From NCBI RefSeq assembly GCF_030124325.1, contig NZ_JASKLR010000039.1:1-33178 (forward strand): DNA of 33,178 nucleotides, in the 5' to 3' direction. Positions within the stretch are counted from its first letter, which is position 1. Every line of letters starts with the position of its first letter. The notes beneath the pieces are model-generated. The model did not search any database. It was not told the origin of the DNA and saw nothing but the letters and a program-made list of their open reading frames with translations. The DNA is from Sinorhizobium sp. 8-89. Lineage in GTDB: Bacteria; Pseudomonadota; Alphaproteobacteria; Rhizobiales; Rhizobiaceae. Of this stretch, positions 1 to 8,147 are shown in pieces. The translations under genes were made by a program, and so were the position numbers.

Positions 1-98
1 AAGGCAATGACTCGGCCGCGCAACGCAATCGGATGTGATTTGCCCATCGTGTCCCTCCCGTCGAAGGCAGGGAATCACAGCCAATCCGATTTGGGAAT
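1..98 (-). mobile_element. 5' end of an IS630-family element (transposase N-terminus, runs off the window)
   Basis: On the minus strand an ATG at 47 opens MGKSHPIALRGRVIA before the window ends. This matches the start of IS630-family transposases of the MGKSHPIALRERV type. A GGGAGGG ribosome binding site lies just upstream. The sequence shared with the neighbouring IS91-like fragment starts near 99, so this end is abutted by it. Only about 15 codons are present, so nothing can be said about activity. The right edge of the window also carries a truncated IS630 transposase, but the two pieces cannot be joined into one gene within the bases available. Confidence 0.6.
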
Positions 99-120
99 CT
101 GGAGGGTTCAATGAGGTCGC

Positions 121-315
121 GCGGGAATTATAAGCGACGCGGCTCAAGTTGCAGTCTTCGCAGGTCTCGACATGGCCGCCGAGCGCTGCCGTCCGGCACA
201 GCTCGATCGCCGCCATGACGCGGCGCTCCACCCGGCCGAGATGACCGGCATGGGCTTGGGTATAAGCGGAGCCATGGCGGCGGAAGATCTCCGCCACCTC
301 CAGCGCCGGTCGCAT
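121..315 (-). pseudogene. tnpA: IS91-family transposase, N-terminal fragment
   Basis: The minus strand from the ATG at 315 reads MRPALEVAEIFRRHG, then a zinc-binding start with CEDCN, and stops matching at about 122 after YNSR. This is the N-terminal Cys-rich domain of IS91-family HUH transposases, which normally continues into RHCPKCQ. The continuation is missing: at about 121 the sequence switches to the element end (TGAGGTCGCGCGGG preceded by GTTC). It lies 9 bases downstream of the tyrosine recombinase stop, the usual order recombinase then transposase. The rest of the protein is found at 1650-2588, on the far side of the recombinase, so the gene is split and non-functional. Confidence 0.8.
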
Positions 316-324
316 GGCGCGGTC

Positions 325-1194
325 TCAGGCCGGCGGCACGACCTCGAGGCGCAGCCGATCGAGCGGGCTCTCAGTCCGGGCGATCGTGGTTGTCGCCACC
401 TGCGTGTAGCGCGCCGTCGTCGACAGGTTGGTGTGCCCGAGCAGCACCTGGATGATGCGGATATCGACGCCGCTCTCAAGCAGATGGGTGGCAAAGCTGT
501 GCCGCAGCGTGTGGACGCTGACCCGCTTGGTCAATCCCGCCGCCTTGGTCGCCGAACGGCAGGCGGCATAAAGCACCTGCACATCGATCGGCTTGTCGCC
601 CCGTCCGGGAAACAACCAGTTCCTCGGGCGCGCCAGTCGCCAATAGGTGCGCAGGATGCCGAGCAGCTGCGGCGACAGCATCACCGTGCGATCCTTGGCG
701 CCCTTGCCGTGACGGACCTGGATCACCATGCGCTGGCTGTCGATGTCGGCGACCTTCAGGCTCACCGTCTCCGAGGCGCGCAGGCCCGCGGCGTAGGCGG
801 TCGTCAGCGCCGTGCGCGCTTTCAGCGACGGCACCGCTTCGAGAAAGCGCACGACCTCGTCGGCGCTCAAGATCGCCGGCAGCTTGCGCGGCGTGCGCGC
901 ATAGGCAATCCGCTCGGGAATCTCCGCCCGGTCCAGCGTCACGCCGTAAAAGAACCGCAGGGCGCAAACCGTCTGGTTGAGCGCCGGCCAGGAGATGCCC
1001 TGCGACACCAGGTACACCTGGAAAGCGCGCACATCCTCCAGCCCCAGACGATCCGGGGAGCGGCCGAAATAACGGCTGAACTTTGTCACGGCATGCAGGT
1101 AGGATCGTTGCGTGGCCGGCGACAGGTTGCGGAGCGTCATGTCGTCGATCATGCAGCGGCGCAGCGGGTTCACCGCTGCCGGGGCGTCGGTCAT
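325..1194 (-). CDS. Tyrosine recombinase carried by the IS91-like element
   Basis: This is a 289-residue XerC/D-like site-specific recombinase. A SAM-like N-terminal DNA-binding domain (about residues 10-95) is followed by a catalytic domain with the full set of residues: R139 (AAGLRASE), H228 and R231 in HTLRHSFATHLL, H254 in LLGHTNLS and the nucleophile Y263 in ARYTQV. The length is normal and the frame is clean. Such integrase genes sit directly upstream of tnpA in a subgroup of IS91-family elements; here the tnpA fragment starts 9 bases after the stop. Its role in transposition is not established; resolution of element dimers is one possibility (inference). Confidence 0.9.
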   Translation of the reverse strand: MTDAPAAVNPLRRCMIDDMTLRNLSPATQRSYLHAVTKFSRYFGRSPDRLGLEDVRAFQVYLVSQGISWPALNQTVCALRFFYGVTLDRAEIPERIAYARTPRKLPAILSADEVVRFLEAVPSLKARTALTTAYAAGLRASETVSLKVADIDSQRMVIQVRHGKGAKDRTVMLSPQLLGILRTYWRLARPRNWLFPGRGDKPIDVQVLYAACRSATKAAGLTKRVSVHTLRHSFATHLLESGVDIRIIQVLLGHTNLSTTARYTQVATTTIARTESPLDRLRLEVVPPA

Positions 1195-1277
1195 CGGTCG
1201 GTCTCCTGGTCAGGGGTTGGTTCTCAACACCCCAACATCCCATCAGGAGACCACGCCTCCAAACACCCACCGCTCCC

Positions 1278-1391
1278 GCGTCAGCGGGTTAGTTCAATCT
1301 GGAGGGTTCTGTGAGGTCGCGCGGGGATGCGCTGGCGACCGGACGCCGGGCGCGACCTCATTGAAGCCGGATTGAACTGGCCCGCTGACGC
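1278..1391. repeat. Large imperfect inverted repeat at the IS91-like element junction
   Basis: A 114-base imperfect palindrome. The outer arms are GCGTCAGCGGG (1278-1288) and CCCGCTGACGC (1381-1391). The middle arms are GTTCAATC (1292-1299) and GATTGAAC (1369-1376). The inner arms are GAGGTCGCGC (1313-1322) and GCGCGACCTC (1350-1359). It contains the abutting right terminus of one element copy and the left terminus of the next, each flanked by GTTC, the target tetranucleotide known for IS91 elements (GAAC on the other strand). In IS91 the transposase end (oriIS) carries such hairpins for rolling-circle nicking. Confidence 0.75.
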
Positions 1392-1649
1392 TGGCACGGC
1401 GTTATGGGTTTTGTGCTGCGGCGTTTGCTCTTGGCACGCCGGTATCGATGGCGCGCGTCGCTGTGGCAAGGGCGATGCCGCAGTGCGGCGACATCCAGCG
1501 CTGGGGTTGCGGGGAACACCGCGGTCTTGACCGCGGCTTTGGCAGAGCCGGAACCGGAGCGGGATGACGCAAGGGACACGGGCCCCTGTCGCACCGACCG
1601 GGGCCGGTGCAGCAAGGCTGTCGGGACCAATGGGCGCGGCGGCGTGCAC

Positions 1650-2588
1650 TCATGACGTGTCGGGCCATGGTCGCGCCCGCGGCAGCCTGGCGGTGATGCG
1701 CAGGGTGCCGCCGCAACAGGGACAGACGGCGGGATCGAAGGGCGCGCGCGCTGGTGCTCGGGCCGACGGTCTTCGGGCCGGCGCGGGGCATCGGCCAGCA
1801 ATCGCTTGATGACGGCGAGCCGAGCCCGGCGGATGCCGTTGGCGAGGAAGCCGTAATGGCGGATGCGGTGGAAGCCGTCGGGCAGGCAGTGGAGCAGGAA
1901 GCGGCGGATGAACTCGTGCGGCGCCAGCGTCATGGAGCGCGGTGCATTGCCGTGGCGGTAGTCGCGCCAGCGGAAGGTCACGCCGGTGTCGTCGGCGCTC
2001 ATCAGGCGGCTGTTGGCGATGGCGACGCGATGGGTGTAGCGGCCGAGATAGGCGAGCACCCGTTCGGGCGACCCGAACGGCGGCTTGACATAGACGACCC
2101 AACGCTTCTTGCGCAGCGCCCGGGCCAAGGCATTGCCGTCGCCAAGCGGTTCGAGGGCGCCGAAGAAGCGCGGGCCTCCGGTCGCCTGCGCCGCCTGCAA
2201 GCGCTCGAGGAACAGGCGGCGGAACAGCCGGGAGAGCACCCGGACCGGCAGGAAGAAACGGCGGCGGCGACAGGCGATCCAGCGCCCGCCATCGGCGGAT
2301 AGGGCGCCGCCGGGGACGAGACAGTGGAGATGCGGGTGATGGGTCAGCGTCTGCCCCCAGGTGTGGAGGATGGCCAGGAAGCCGAGTTCGCCGCCGAGAT
2401 GCCGGGGATCGGCGGCGAGGGTCTTGAGCGTCTCGGCGGCCGCCTCGAACAGGATCGTATAGACCTGCCGCTTGTTCTGATAGGCGATCGCGGCGATCTC
2501 GGCCGGCACGGTGAACACGACATGGAAATACGGCACCGGCAACAGATCGGCCTCACGGTCGGCGAGCCAGCGCTCGCGCGCGCGTCAG
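1650..2588 (-). pseudogene. tnpA: IS91-family transposase, central and C-terminal fragment
   Basis: The minus strand from 2588 reads RERWLADREADLLPVPYFH and continues through the IS91 core: LTHHPHLHCLVPGG, the HUH-type motif, then the AYLGRYTHRVAIANSRL region expected to carry the catalytic Tyr. The frame stays open to 1358, but the family's usual ending CPCCGGTLRI appears in another frame (stop near 1650), so a frameshift lies near 1735-1760 in a GCGCGC run. The N-terminus is missing: at 2585 the reading frame runs straight into the element terminus CGTCAGCGGGTTA-GTTC. Its missing part is the fragment at 121-315. Only about 12-15 codons around the Cys cluster are absent from the two fragments together. 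Confidence 0.8.
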
Positions 2589-2679
2589 CGGGTTAGTTCA
2601 ATCCTGAATCCTAAAAACCGCGACGTGCTTTAGGTAGAAGCCGGCACCGCCCCACAGATTTCGTATTGGCCGTGCGATA

Positions 2680-2717
2680 GGAAGGCTCCTGCAACCGAAA
2701 CCGGTCGGGAGCCTTCC
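2680..2717. terminator. Hairpin downstream of the pore-forming-toxin-like gene
   Basis: A perfect 10-base stem, GGAAGGCTCC (2680-2689) and GGAGCCTTCC (2708-2717), with an 18-base loop, 24 bases past the stop of the minus-strand gene at 2741. No T run follows on either strand, so it may be an RNA-stabilising or Rho-assisted end rather than a classical intrinsic terminator. Confidence 0.5.
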
Positions 2718-2740
2718 CGTCGTATGCCGTGATCGTACCG

Positions 2741-3922
2741 TTATGCCGCGATCGATTTGGAGGACTGGATCTGGTTGTAATATTGAATGATGTTGACAGT
2801 CTGGCCGCTTGACAGTGCGGCCTGCACATCTGCCGAAGACATGCCAAGTTGCAGTTGAGCGTTGTTGACCTGCAAATCGAGTGTTAGCGCGCCGGCCTGA
2901 TTATAGGCGGCGTTCCATTCCGTGACCGCGTCATTAACCTCGTTCAGGACGGCTGTGAAGTTCGAGGAACCGGCATCGGCTATGGCGGCCTTCAAGTCGC
3001 TTATGGCCGCGTTGATTTCACTTTCCAGCGTCTGCCATTCTTGCAGGACACCCTGCAGTGCGGTCTCGATCTGCTGCGTCTCGCTGGCCATGTTGGCGTA
3101 GTTTGTCGTAAGTACCTGAAGGGTGGCCACGTCGGCCGTCAGGCCTGTGATGGCGCTCTCATCCGCAGCGATCTTGTTCTTGTCGGCGGTGATTTTTAAG
3201 CCGTCAAGCGCTATGTAGGTGGTGGCCACGGCAACCGCCGGTCCCATTACGAACCACACCAAAGCACCCACCGGCCATAGTGCGATGGTTGCCACGACAC
3301 CAATCGTCAAGGCCACACCATCGGCAATCCCGAGCGCGATAATGGCGGCGGTCAGGCTTTTGATTTCGGCTTGCAGTGATTGGATGTCGGCGTTGAGCTG
3401 GTCGATCTGAGCCTGATCGGCGTTCGCAGCCTGGGCCGAAGCTGTTGCGATGGTCTGCAATTGCGTCGCCATGTCAGGGAGCGTGTCGCCGAAATTCTGT
3501 ACGGCGGTCACGGCTCCCGAGATGAAGGTGACGACGATGGCGAGTTGCTTCGAGAGACTGTCGAGGTCCCTGTCAAGGATCGACAGGGCAGTCTTGTTCG
3601 ATGGATCGCTCACCAGTATCTGGGCTTGGTTTTGGGCATCCGTCAGCAATTGGCTGATGATGTTGTTGTAATCCTGGACTTCAGACGGTACGTCGAGCAG
3701 ACGCGCCATCACGTTGTTGACCCAGCTAAGGGCATCGCTGTTCGCTTGTTCGTAAGCGGTGACAAAATCCTGCCAATCTGGCGGGTTTTGGCTCAAGGTT
3801 GGCAGTTTGGATGTGAGCACGCTGGTGACGTAGGTATTCACCATGGCAACGTTTTGCTTATACGTGTTCTGCGTAGCTGCAATGGATCTTGCGTTTTTTC
3901 GAATGGCAAGCGCAAGCGACAT
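2741..3922 (-). CDS. Alpha-helical pore-forming toxin-like protein (HBL/NHE-ClyA superfamily resemblance)
   Basis: A 393-residue protein with a very strong ribosome binding site (AAAGGAGGA) before the ATG at 3922. It is almost wholly helical and rich in Ala, Gln, Asn and Asp, with long amphipathic stretches at about residues 10-190 and 240-345. Between them is one hydrophobic segment at about 192-239 (including LTIGVVATIALWPVGALVWF), which looks like a membrane hairpin. A helical bundle with a central hydrophobic hairpin is the layout of the alpha-pore-forming toxins (ClyA, Bacillus HBL/NHE components, Cry6A). No N-terminal signal peptide is evident, as in ClyA. It stands alone with its own hairpin downstream. 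The assignment rests on architecture and composition, not on a diagnostic motif; an ordinary coiled-coil membrane protein is the alternative. Confidence 0.6.
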   Translation of the reverse strand: MSLALAIRKNARSIAATQNTYKQNVAMVNTYVTSVLTSKLPTLSQNPPDWQDFVTAYEQANSDALSWVNNVMARLLDVPSEVQDYNNIISQLLTDAQNQAQILVSDPSNKTALSILDRDLDSLSKQLAIVVTFISGAVTAVQNFGDTLPDMATQLQTIATASAQAANADQAQIDQLNADIQSLQAEIKSLTAAIIALGIADGVALTIGVVATIALWPVGALVWFVMGPAVAVATTYIALDGLKITADKNKIAADESAITGLTADVATLQVLTTNYANMASETQQIETALQGVLQEWQTLESEINAAISDLKAAIADAGSSNFTAVLNEVNDAVTEWNAAYNQAGALTLDLQVNNAQLQLGMSSADVQAALSSGQTVNIIQYYNQIQSSKSIAA

Positions 3923-4557
3923 GGTCGTCCTCCTTTAGACGAAGTTGAATTTGCAATGAAAAAGCAGATGCTTGCCGCGAAATGCGCAAGCGAAACGTTT
4001 ATCTATATTTTTGTGACGTCGAATTCTTCAATGCTTGTAGCAGTGGACAGAAAACAAGAAAGTTCTTTGTGCGAATTCACACGAAGCTACTTGGGATACG
4101 CACATGCTTTTACAGCGCCCAATCGCCACTGCATCCTCGTTCTTCCATCCCGGGAACGTTCCACCGTTCTGACTTTGAAAAGGGAGATGCCACGCATTTC
4201 TTCGTCACAAGGCCAGCTTGTTGGCGAGAGCTAGGGGATCATCCGGCGATTACTGCATTACTGTTCGTCGATATAAGAGTTATAGCGTAAAACGACGCCT
4301 TAACGCATCCCTACGAAACTACTGGTTGCAACGCGTTTGATAAAAATTCGTTGATTCCTAGCTGCCAGAACATACGGGTCATGCGGCCGAGGATGGAAGC
4401 GCTCCCCGCAATATCCATTCTCTTCTGGTTCCTGGTGTCATCCTCCTCTTTTGCCGACAAATCTTACGCAAACGAGCCTTCTCACGCCTTGGACGGTACC
4501 GGGGCGGCCACGGCAACTTCCAACGTGGCAACACCCCTGCCGATTGACGATCTACGC
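3923..4557. other. Gene-free stretch
   Basis: About 635 bases with no coding sequence I can support. The left part should hold the promoter of the toxin-like gene on the minus strand, and it is lower in GC than its neighbours. A plus-strand frame starting ATG at 4396 resembles a signal peptide, but it runs antisense into the next gene and has no good ribosome binding site. Confidence 0.4.
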
Positions 4558-4896
4558 CTACGGCCGAAGAACCTCCCGCCGGTGATGCTCCTTGATCGTG
4601 GCAATCTCGTCGAGCATTTGCTTCAAAGCGTCGATCGCCTCCTGCTCATCCGATGCAAGTGGCGTCTCTGGCCGGAAATGCTTGAGGAGAACGAGCAGGG
4701 CATCGCCGATACGGCCGAGTTGCTTGCCGTAGCTGCCAACTTCGGCCAACACCTCTTCCTCGACAGCGGGTGCGCTCGACCGACCTAAGTTGACGGTGAT
4801 GGCGCTGTACTGGTTGTTGAATGGGCTGAATAGCGCCGCCCAGGGTGCGATAGTTTGAGTAACGTCGCCAGAGAGTGGCAACTTGAACATTGGCAT
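4558..4896 (-). CDS. Small conserved hypothetical protein
   Basis: A 112-residue protein starting MPMFKLPLSGDVTQ. The ATG at 4896 is chosen because AGGAG lies 8 bases upstream; the longer frame to 4947 adds an Arg-rich, unconvincing extension. It has a short N-terminal part with aromatic residues (IAPWAALFSPFNNQY), then a probable helical hairpin (about 45-105) with EEEVLAEVGSYGKQLGRIGDAL and DEQEAIDALKQMLDEIATIK. Small proteins of this type occur in rhizobial genomes, but I know of no function. There are no membrane segments or signal peptide. A 635-base gap separates it from the toxin-like gene downstream, so shared transcription is not evident. Confidence 0.65.
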   Translation of the reverse strand: MPMFKLPLSGDVTQTIAPWAALFSPFNNQYSAITVNLGRSSAPAVEEEVLAEVGSYGKQLGRIGDALLVLLKHFRPETPLASDEQEAIDALKQMLDEIATIKEHHRREVLRP

Positions 4897-4922
4897 GGCT
4901 GTGCTCCTGAGCGTTCTCCGCC

Positions 4923-5096
4923 TCACCACGAACCCGCGCAACAGCATGAGGCGTAAAGCTGCTCCGCCTGCCCGGTAGTCACGCCCCGCTTATGCGCCAC
5001 CTTGATGGCCACGGCCAGATGGTGCGCGGCCAAGGGTGACACCTCCGCCACAAGATCAACGCCGGCCTGCAGGTGCTGCGGCAGTTTCTCTCCCTA
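4923..5096 (-). pseudogene. Short orphan reading frame, possibly a gene remnant
   Basis: About 57 codons on the minus strand between an in-frame TAG and the stop at 4923, reading EVSPLAAHHLAVAIKVAHKR in the middle. The amphipathic composition looks protein-like rather than random, but there is no ATG start (only GTG codons) and no family I recognise. It ends 27 bases before the ATG of the 112-residue gene, so it could be the tail of an upstream partner. Confidence 0.25.
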
Positions 5097-5199
5097 AGGC
5101 AAAACGATCAGAACCGATCCGTTACCCGAATCGCCTCCTCGACTTCGCTCCAATCCACCGTTGCCCTTCTGCCCGGCTGTCACCGATGGAACCACGTTC

Positions 5200-5412
5200 G
5201 GCCGCGACCGTCAGCCTGCCGCCGCCGCGCGGGCGATCGCCTTCAAGTCGGTCAGCTTCCGCTACGCGCACAACGCCCCCGACGTCGACAACATCGCGCT
5301 CGCTAACCCGGCGATGTCGCGCGAGGCAGTCATGCGCGTCGCTCGGCTTGCCGGCGCGGACGAATTCATTGCGAAACTTCCCCGTGGCTACGACACGCCC
5401 GCAGTCCCGAGC
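5200..5412 (+). pseudogene. Type I secretion ABC exporter remnant (ATPase domain, P-loop deleted)
   Basis: The plus frame reads AIAFKSVSFRYAHNAPDV, the start of the ABC domain of HlyB/PrtD-type exporters. It then jumps directly to DNIALANPAMSREAVMRVAR and LAGADEFIAKLPRGYDT, the segment just before the ABC signature in the same family. The roughly 60 residues between them, including Walker A and the Q-loop, are deleted, and the signature and Walker B that should follow are gone. The remnant breaks off at about 5410, where the minus-strand pseudogene ends. The intact protein would export RTX-type proteins. Confidence 0.65.
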
Positions 5413-5413
5413 A

Positions 5414-5896
5414 TCACTGGACTGCGAGAGCCGACAGGAACATGATCCCGCCTTCAACGCGTTGACGAATGCTCGTGAGCCTCCCGAAGTCGTGACGGCC
5501 AGCAGTCCATGCGTCGCTTCATTGAAGACGCCGAAGAGGGTCAGCACATTGTCGATGTCAGTCTCGACGAACTCCTGGGCTTCCACCGAACCGATCCCCC
5601 GCACTGCCAGAATGTGGTTGATATTGGCCCGTCGAGTGGGTTTCGTGCTGTTCTGCACTCGTTGACATCCTGGGTCGGCGGACACCACATCCGCATCTGG
5701 AGCGATGATGTCCAAAATCTGAGTCAGAATCTCTCGGACGCTCGTGCAGAAATGGTGAGCAGCGACCGGCTTTCGAGGATCCAGTGAGAACAGAGCATCT
5801 TCCCAGCGCCGATCGAGCAGTTGAACGTGATGCTGAGCCGGGCTCCCGTAACCATGGCACTGCCTCCAGGAGGGACTCTGACCTTTTCCGCGGCAA
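5414..5896 (-). pseudogene. Frameshifted C-terminal part of a defence-type gene, resembling predicted pPIWI-associating nucleases
   Basis: Stitching minus-strand frames gives a coherent sequence. SESLLEAVPWLREP is followed (after a shift near 5840) by HVQLLDRRWEDALFSLDP, RKPVAAHHFCTSVREILTQI and NINHILAVRGIGSVEAQEFV, then NVLTLFGVFNEATHG. After a second shift near 5517 comes AGRHDFGRLTSIRQRVEGG, ending IMFLSALAVQ at 5414. The HHFCTS-REI...PTRRA...VFN-THG pattern with an RVE-GIMFL tail is one I associate with predicted pPIWI-associating nuclease proteins, but the family name is a memory-based call. At least two frameshifts make it non-functional. Confidence 0.5.
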
Positions 5897-6124
5897 ACTC
5901 GGACACCTTGATCCAGCGAGTCCGGACAGCTAGCACTGTCAACCTGGCATCGGCCGTTGCGCGTTATGGCCTTTCCAGATTGCGGGTCTGTGTCGCCGAT
6001 CCCTGTCGAGACGCATTCATCGACACATCAAAAAAAGGCTCGCGTCGCTTCTGCGGAAATAGATGTGCGAACCGCTGGCACGTCGCCACGTTCCGCCAAC
6101 GAAAGAAGAAGGACGATTACGCCA

Positions 6125-7371
6125 AATGATTATGCCGCGGGCGCGTTGTTCACCAAAGAACCGGCGATTATGAAGCTGTTGATCGTTGTCGATAAGCTTC
6201 TCACCGGGTTCGACGCGCCGCCCTGCACCTATCTCTATATCGACAAGTCGATGCAGGATCATGGCCTCTTCCAGGCCATCTGCCGCACTAACCGGCTTGA
6301 CGGCGAAGACAAGGACTTCGGCTACATCGTCGATTACAAAGACCTGTTCAAAAAGGTCGAGAATGCCATTGCGGTGTACACGTCGGAACTCGACCGCTCG
6401 ACCGAAGGTCCCGATCCCGATGTCCTGCTGCATGACCGGCTGAAAAAGGGCAAGGAGCGGCTCGAGCAGGCGCTGGAAAGCATCGTGCTCCTGTGCGAAC
6501 CCGTGGAACCGCCGAAGGGCGAACTGGAGTACATCCGTTTCTTTTGCGGCAACACTGAAATCCCCGCCGATCTCAAGGAACGGGAGCCGCAGCGCGCCGC
6601 CCTTTATAAAGCGACCGCCAGCCTCGTACGAGCCTACGCCAACATTGCCGACGAGATGGATGCTGCCGGTTACAGTGCCGCCAATGTCGCGCGCATCAAG
6701 AAACAGGTTGAGCATTACCTGAATGCCCGCGACACCGTGCGCCTGGCGAGCAACGAAAGCCTCGACCTGAAGGCGTACGAGGCCGATATGCGGCACCTGA
6801 CCAACACCTATATCGAGGCGGACGAACCGCGCAAAATCTCGCCCTTCGACGGCACGAGCCTGCTTGAGCTGATCGTGAAGACCGGCATTGCCGAGGTCAT
6901 TTCATCACAGCTTGCAGGGCTCAAAGGCAACAAGGATGCCATCGCCGAGACAATTGAAAACAACGTCCGCAGCAAGATCATCAAGGAGCACCTGAACGAT
7001 CCGGCCTTCTACGAGAAGATATCGGCGCTGCTGGACGAGATCATCGCCAACCGCAAGGCCAAGGCGATCGAGTACGAGGAATATCTGAAACGCATCGCCG
7101 AAATCGCGCAGCGCATCGAGATGGGGCAAGCCCACGAAGCGCCGCCCAGCCTAAACACGCCGGGCAAGCGAGCGCCCTTTACAATAATCTGGGCCAGGAC
7201 GAAGAGCTGGCGCTGAAAGTGGACGAGGCGGTGAAAAGCAGCCGCCCGGACGGGTGGCGCGGGGTGCAGCCGCGCGAGCAACAGATCAAGGCAGCCCTTT
7301 ATAAGGTGTTGCAGGACTTTGCCGAGGTCGAGCGCGTGTTCCTGATTATCAAGGCTCAGAAGGAGTATTGA
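6125..7371 (+). pseudogene. hsdR: Type I restriction enzyme R subunit, C-terminal third
   Basis: From about 6125 the plus frame matches the end of HsdR: MKLLIVVDKLLTGFDAPP, then the helicase motif VI region (LFQAICRTNRLDGEDKDFGY), followed by the long helical C-terminus that contacts the methylase core. The N-terminal nuclease and most of the helicase are absent; the frame upstream of 6125 is unrelated. A frameshift at about 7170 ends the open frame at 7216, but the next frame carries on with ALYNNLGQDEELALKVDEAV and stops with IIKAQKEY at 7371, the normal HsdR ending. The truncation removes restriction activity. No hsdM or hsdS is in the window. Confidence 0.85.
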
Positions 7372-7718
7372 TGGTCACACAGCTCGACATCGGCGGCATT
7401 TCGGTGGACGTGGTATTCAAGGATGTCAAGAACGTCCATTTGAGCGTCTATCCGCCGACCGGTCGCGTCCGCATCGCAGCGCCATCCCGCATGAGCCTCG
7501 AAAATATCCGACTTTTCGCTATTTCCAAACTGGAATGGATAAAGAAGCATCAATCCAAATTGCTGTCGCAGGAACGTGAGTCTCCGCGTGAATATCTGGA
7601 GCGCGAAAGCCGACCGATAACCGTTTTCGTTTCTGTCGGAGACGATCGAGGAACAACTGAACCGCTTCCTCTCCCCGTTCGAAATGATCCCAGGTTTCGG
7701 CTCACATTGCGCCTTTAG
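7371..7718 (+). pseudogene. M48/YgjP-type metallopeptidase, N-terminal fragment
   Basis: The ATG overlaps the hsdR stop (TGATG), the coupling expected in type I restriction operons that carry a YgjP-like peptidase as last gene. The first 82 codons match that family: VVFKDVKNVHLSVYPPTGRV, then IAAPSRMSLENIRLFAISKL and EWIKKHQSKL, ending at YLERES. After that the frame departs from the family and stops at 7718. The zinc-binding HExxH and distal His that define the enzyme are absent, so this is a dead fragment of the same decayed operon as hsdR. Confidence 0.7.
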
Positions 7719-8147
7719 AAGAACGCCACATACCGAAACGACGGCTCGATGCCGGCAGGAAACGGCATATTTCCCAACGACAAAGCAGGTTTGCGGCGGA
7801 TCAAACACGACGTTGCAGGAATTCGCCAATGGTCCCGCATATGCTTCATCCACCAAGTACGGTGGAAAGGAACTGAACTGGCAATCCATGGTAACGGGAG
7901 TACTTGCTGAAATCCGCGAGTCAACACGTCAGTAAACGATTAGCGCTCCAAATGCTCTTTTTGCAGAATTATCGTTCCTTCCGAATCAACTCGGACAATG
8001 GAGACCTAGATGGCAAAAGCGCCGAATCACGGAATTCCAAGGCACACGCCTCCCTAACCACCGCCGGGAGGCCGGGGCGTCCGGATGGCGTCCCTCCCGG
8101 TCCCAAAAATCCCCCAAAGCCTCCGGATTGTCCCGTGGGCTGACATC
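7719..8147 (+). other. Stretch without a supported intact gene; possible short proline-rich frame
   Basis: Nothing recognisable lies between 7719 and 8009. At 8010 an ATG opens MAKAPNHGIPRHTPP and stops. The adjacent frame continues with GRPGRPDGVPPGPKNPP and ends PKPPDCPVG at 8143, five bases before the start of the E2-E1 pseudogene. This could be a small Pro/Gly-rich protein with one frameshift belonging to the same operon, but I do not recognise it. Confidence 0.3.

Noticed and set aside
172..1314. 380-codon plus-strand frame opposite the tyrosine recombinase
   Set aside because: Arg/Gly/His-rich shadow of the recombinase on the other strand; no family-like sequence.
3380..4234. 284-codon plus-strand frame overlapping the toxin-like gene start
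   Set aside because: First half is antisense to the toxin-like gene and the rest has no ribosome binding site or recognisable motif.
4396..4788. Plus-strand frame with a signal-peptide-like start (MEALPAISILFWFLVSSSS)
   Set aside because: Weak ribosome binding site and the second half runs antisense through the well-supported 112-residue gene.
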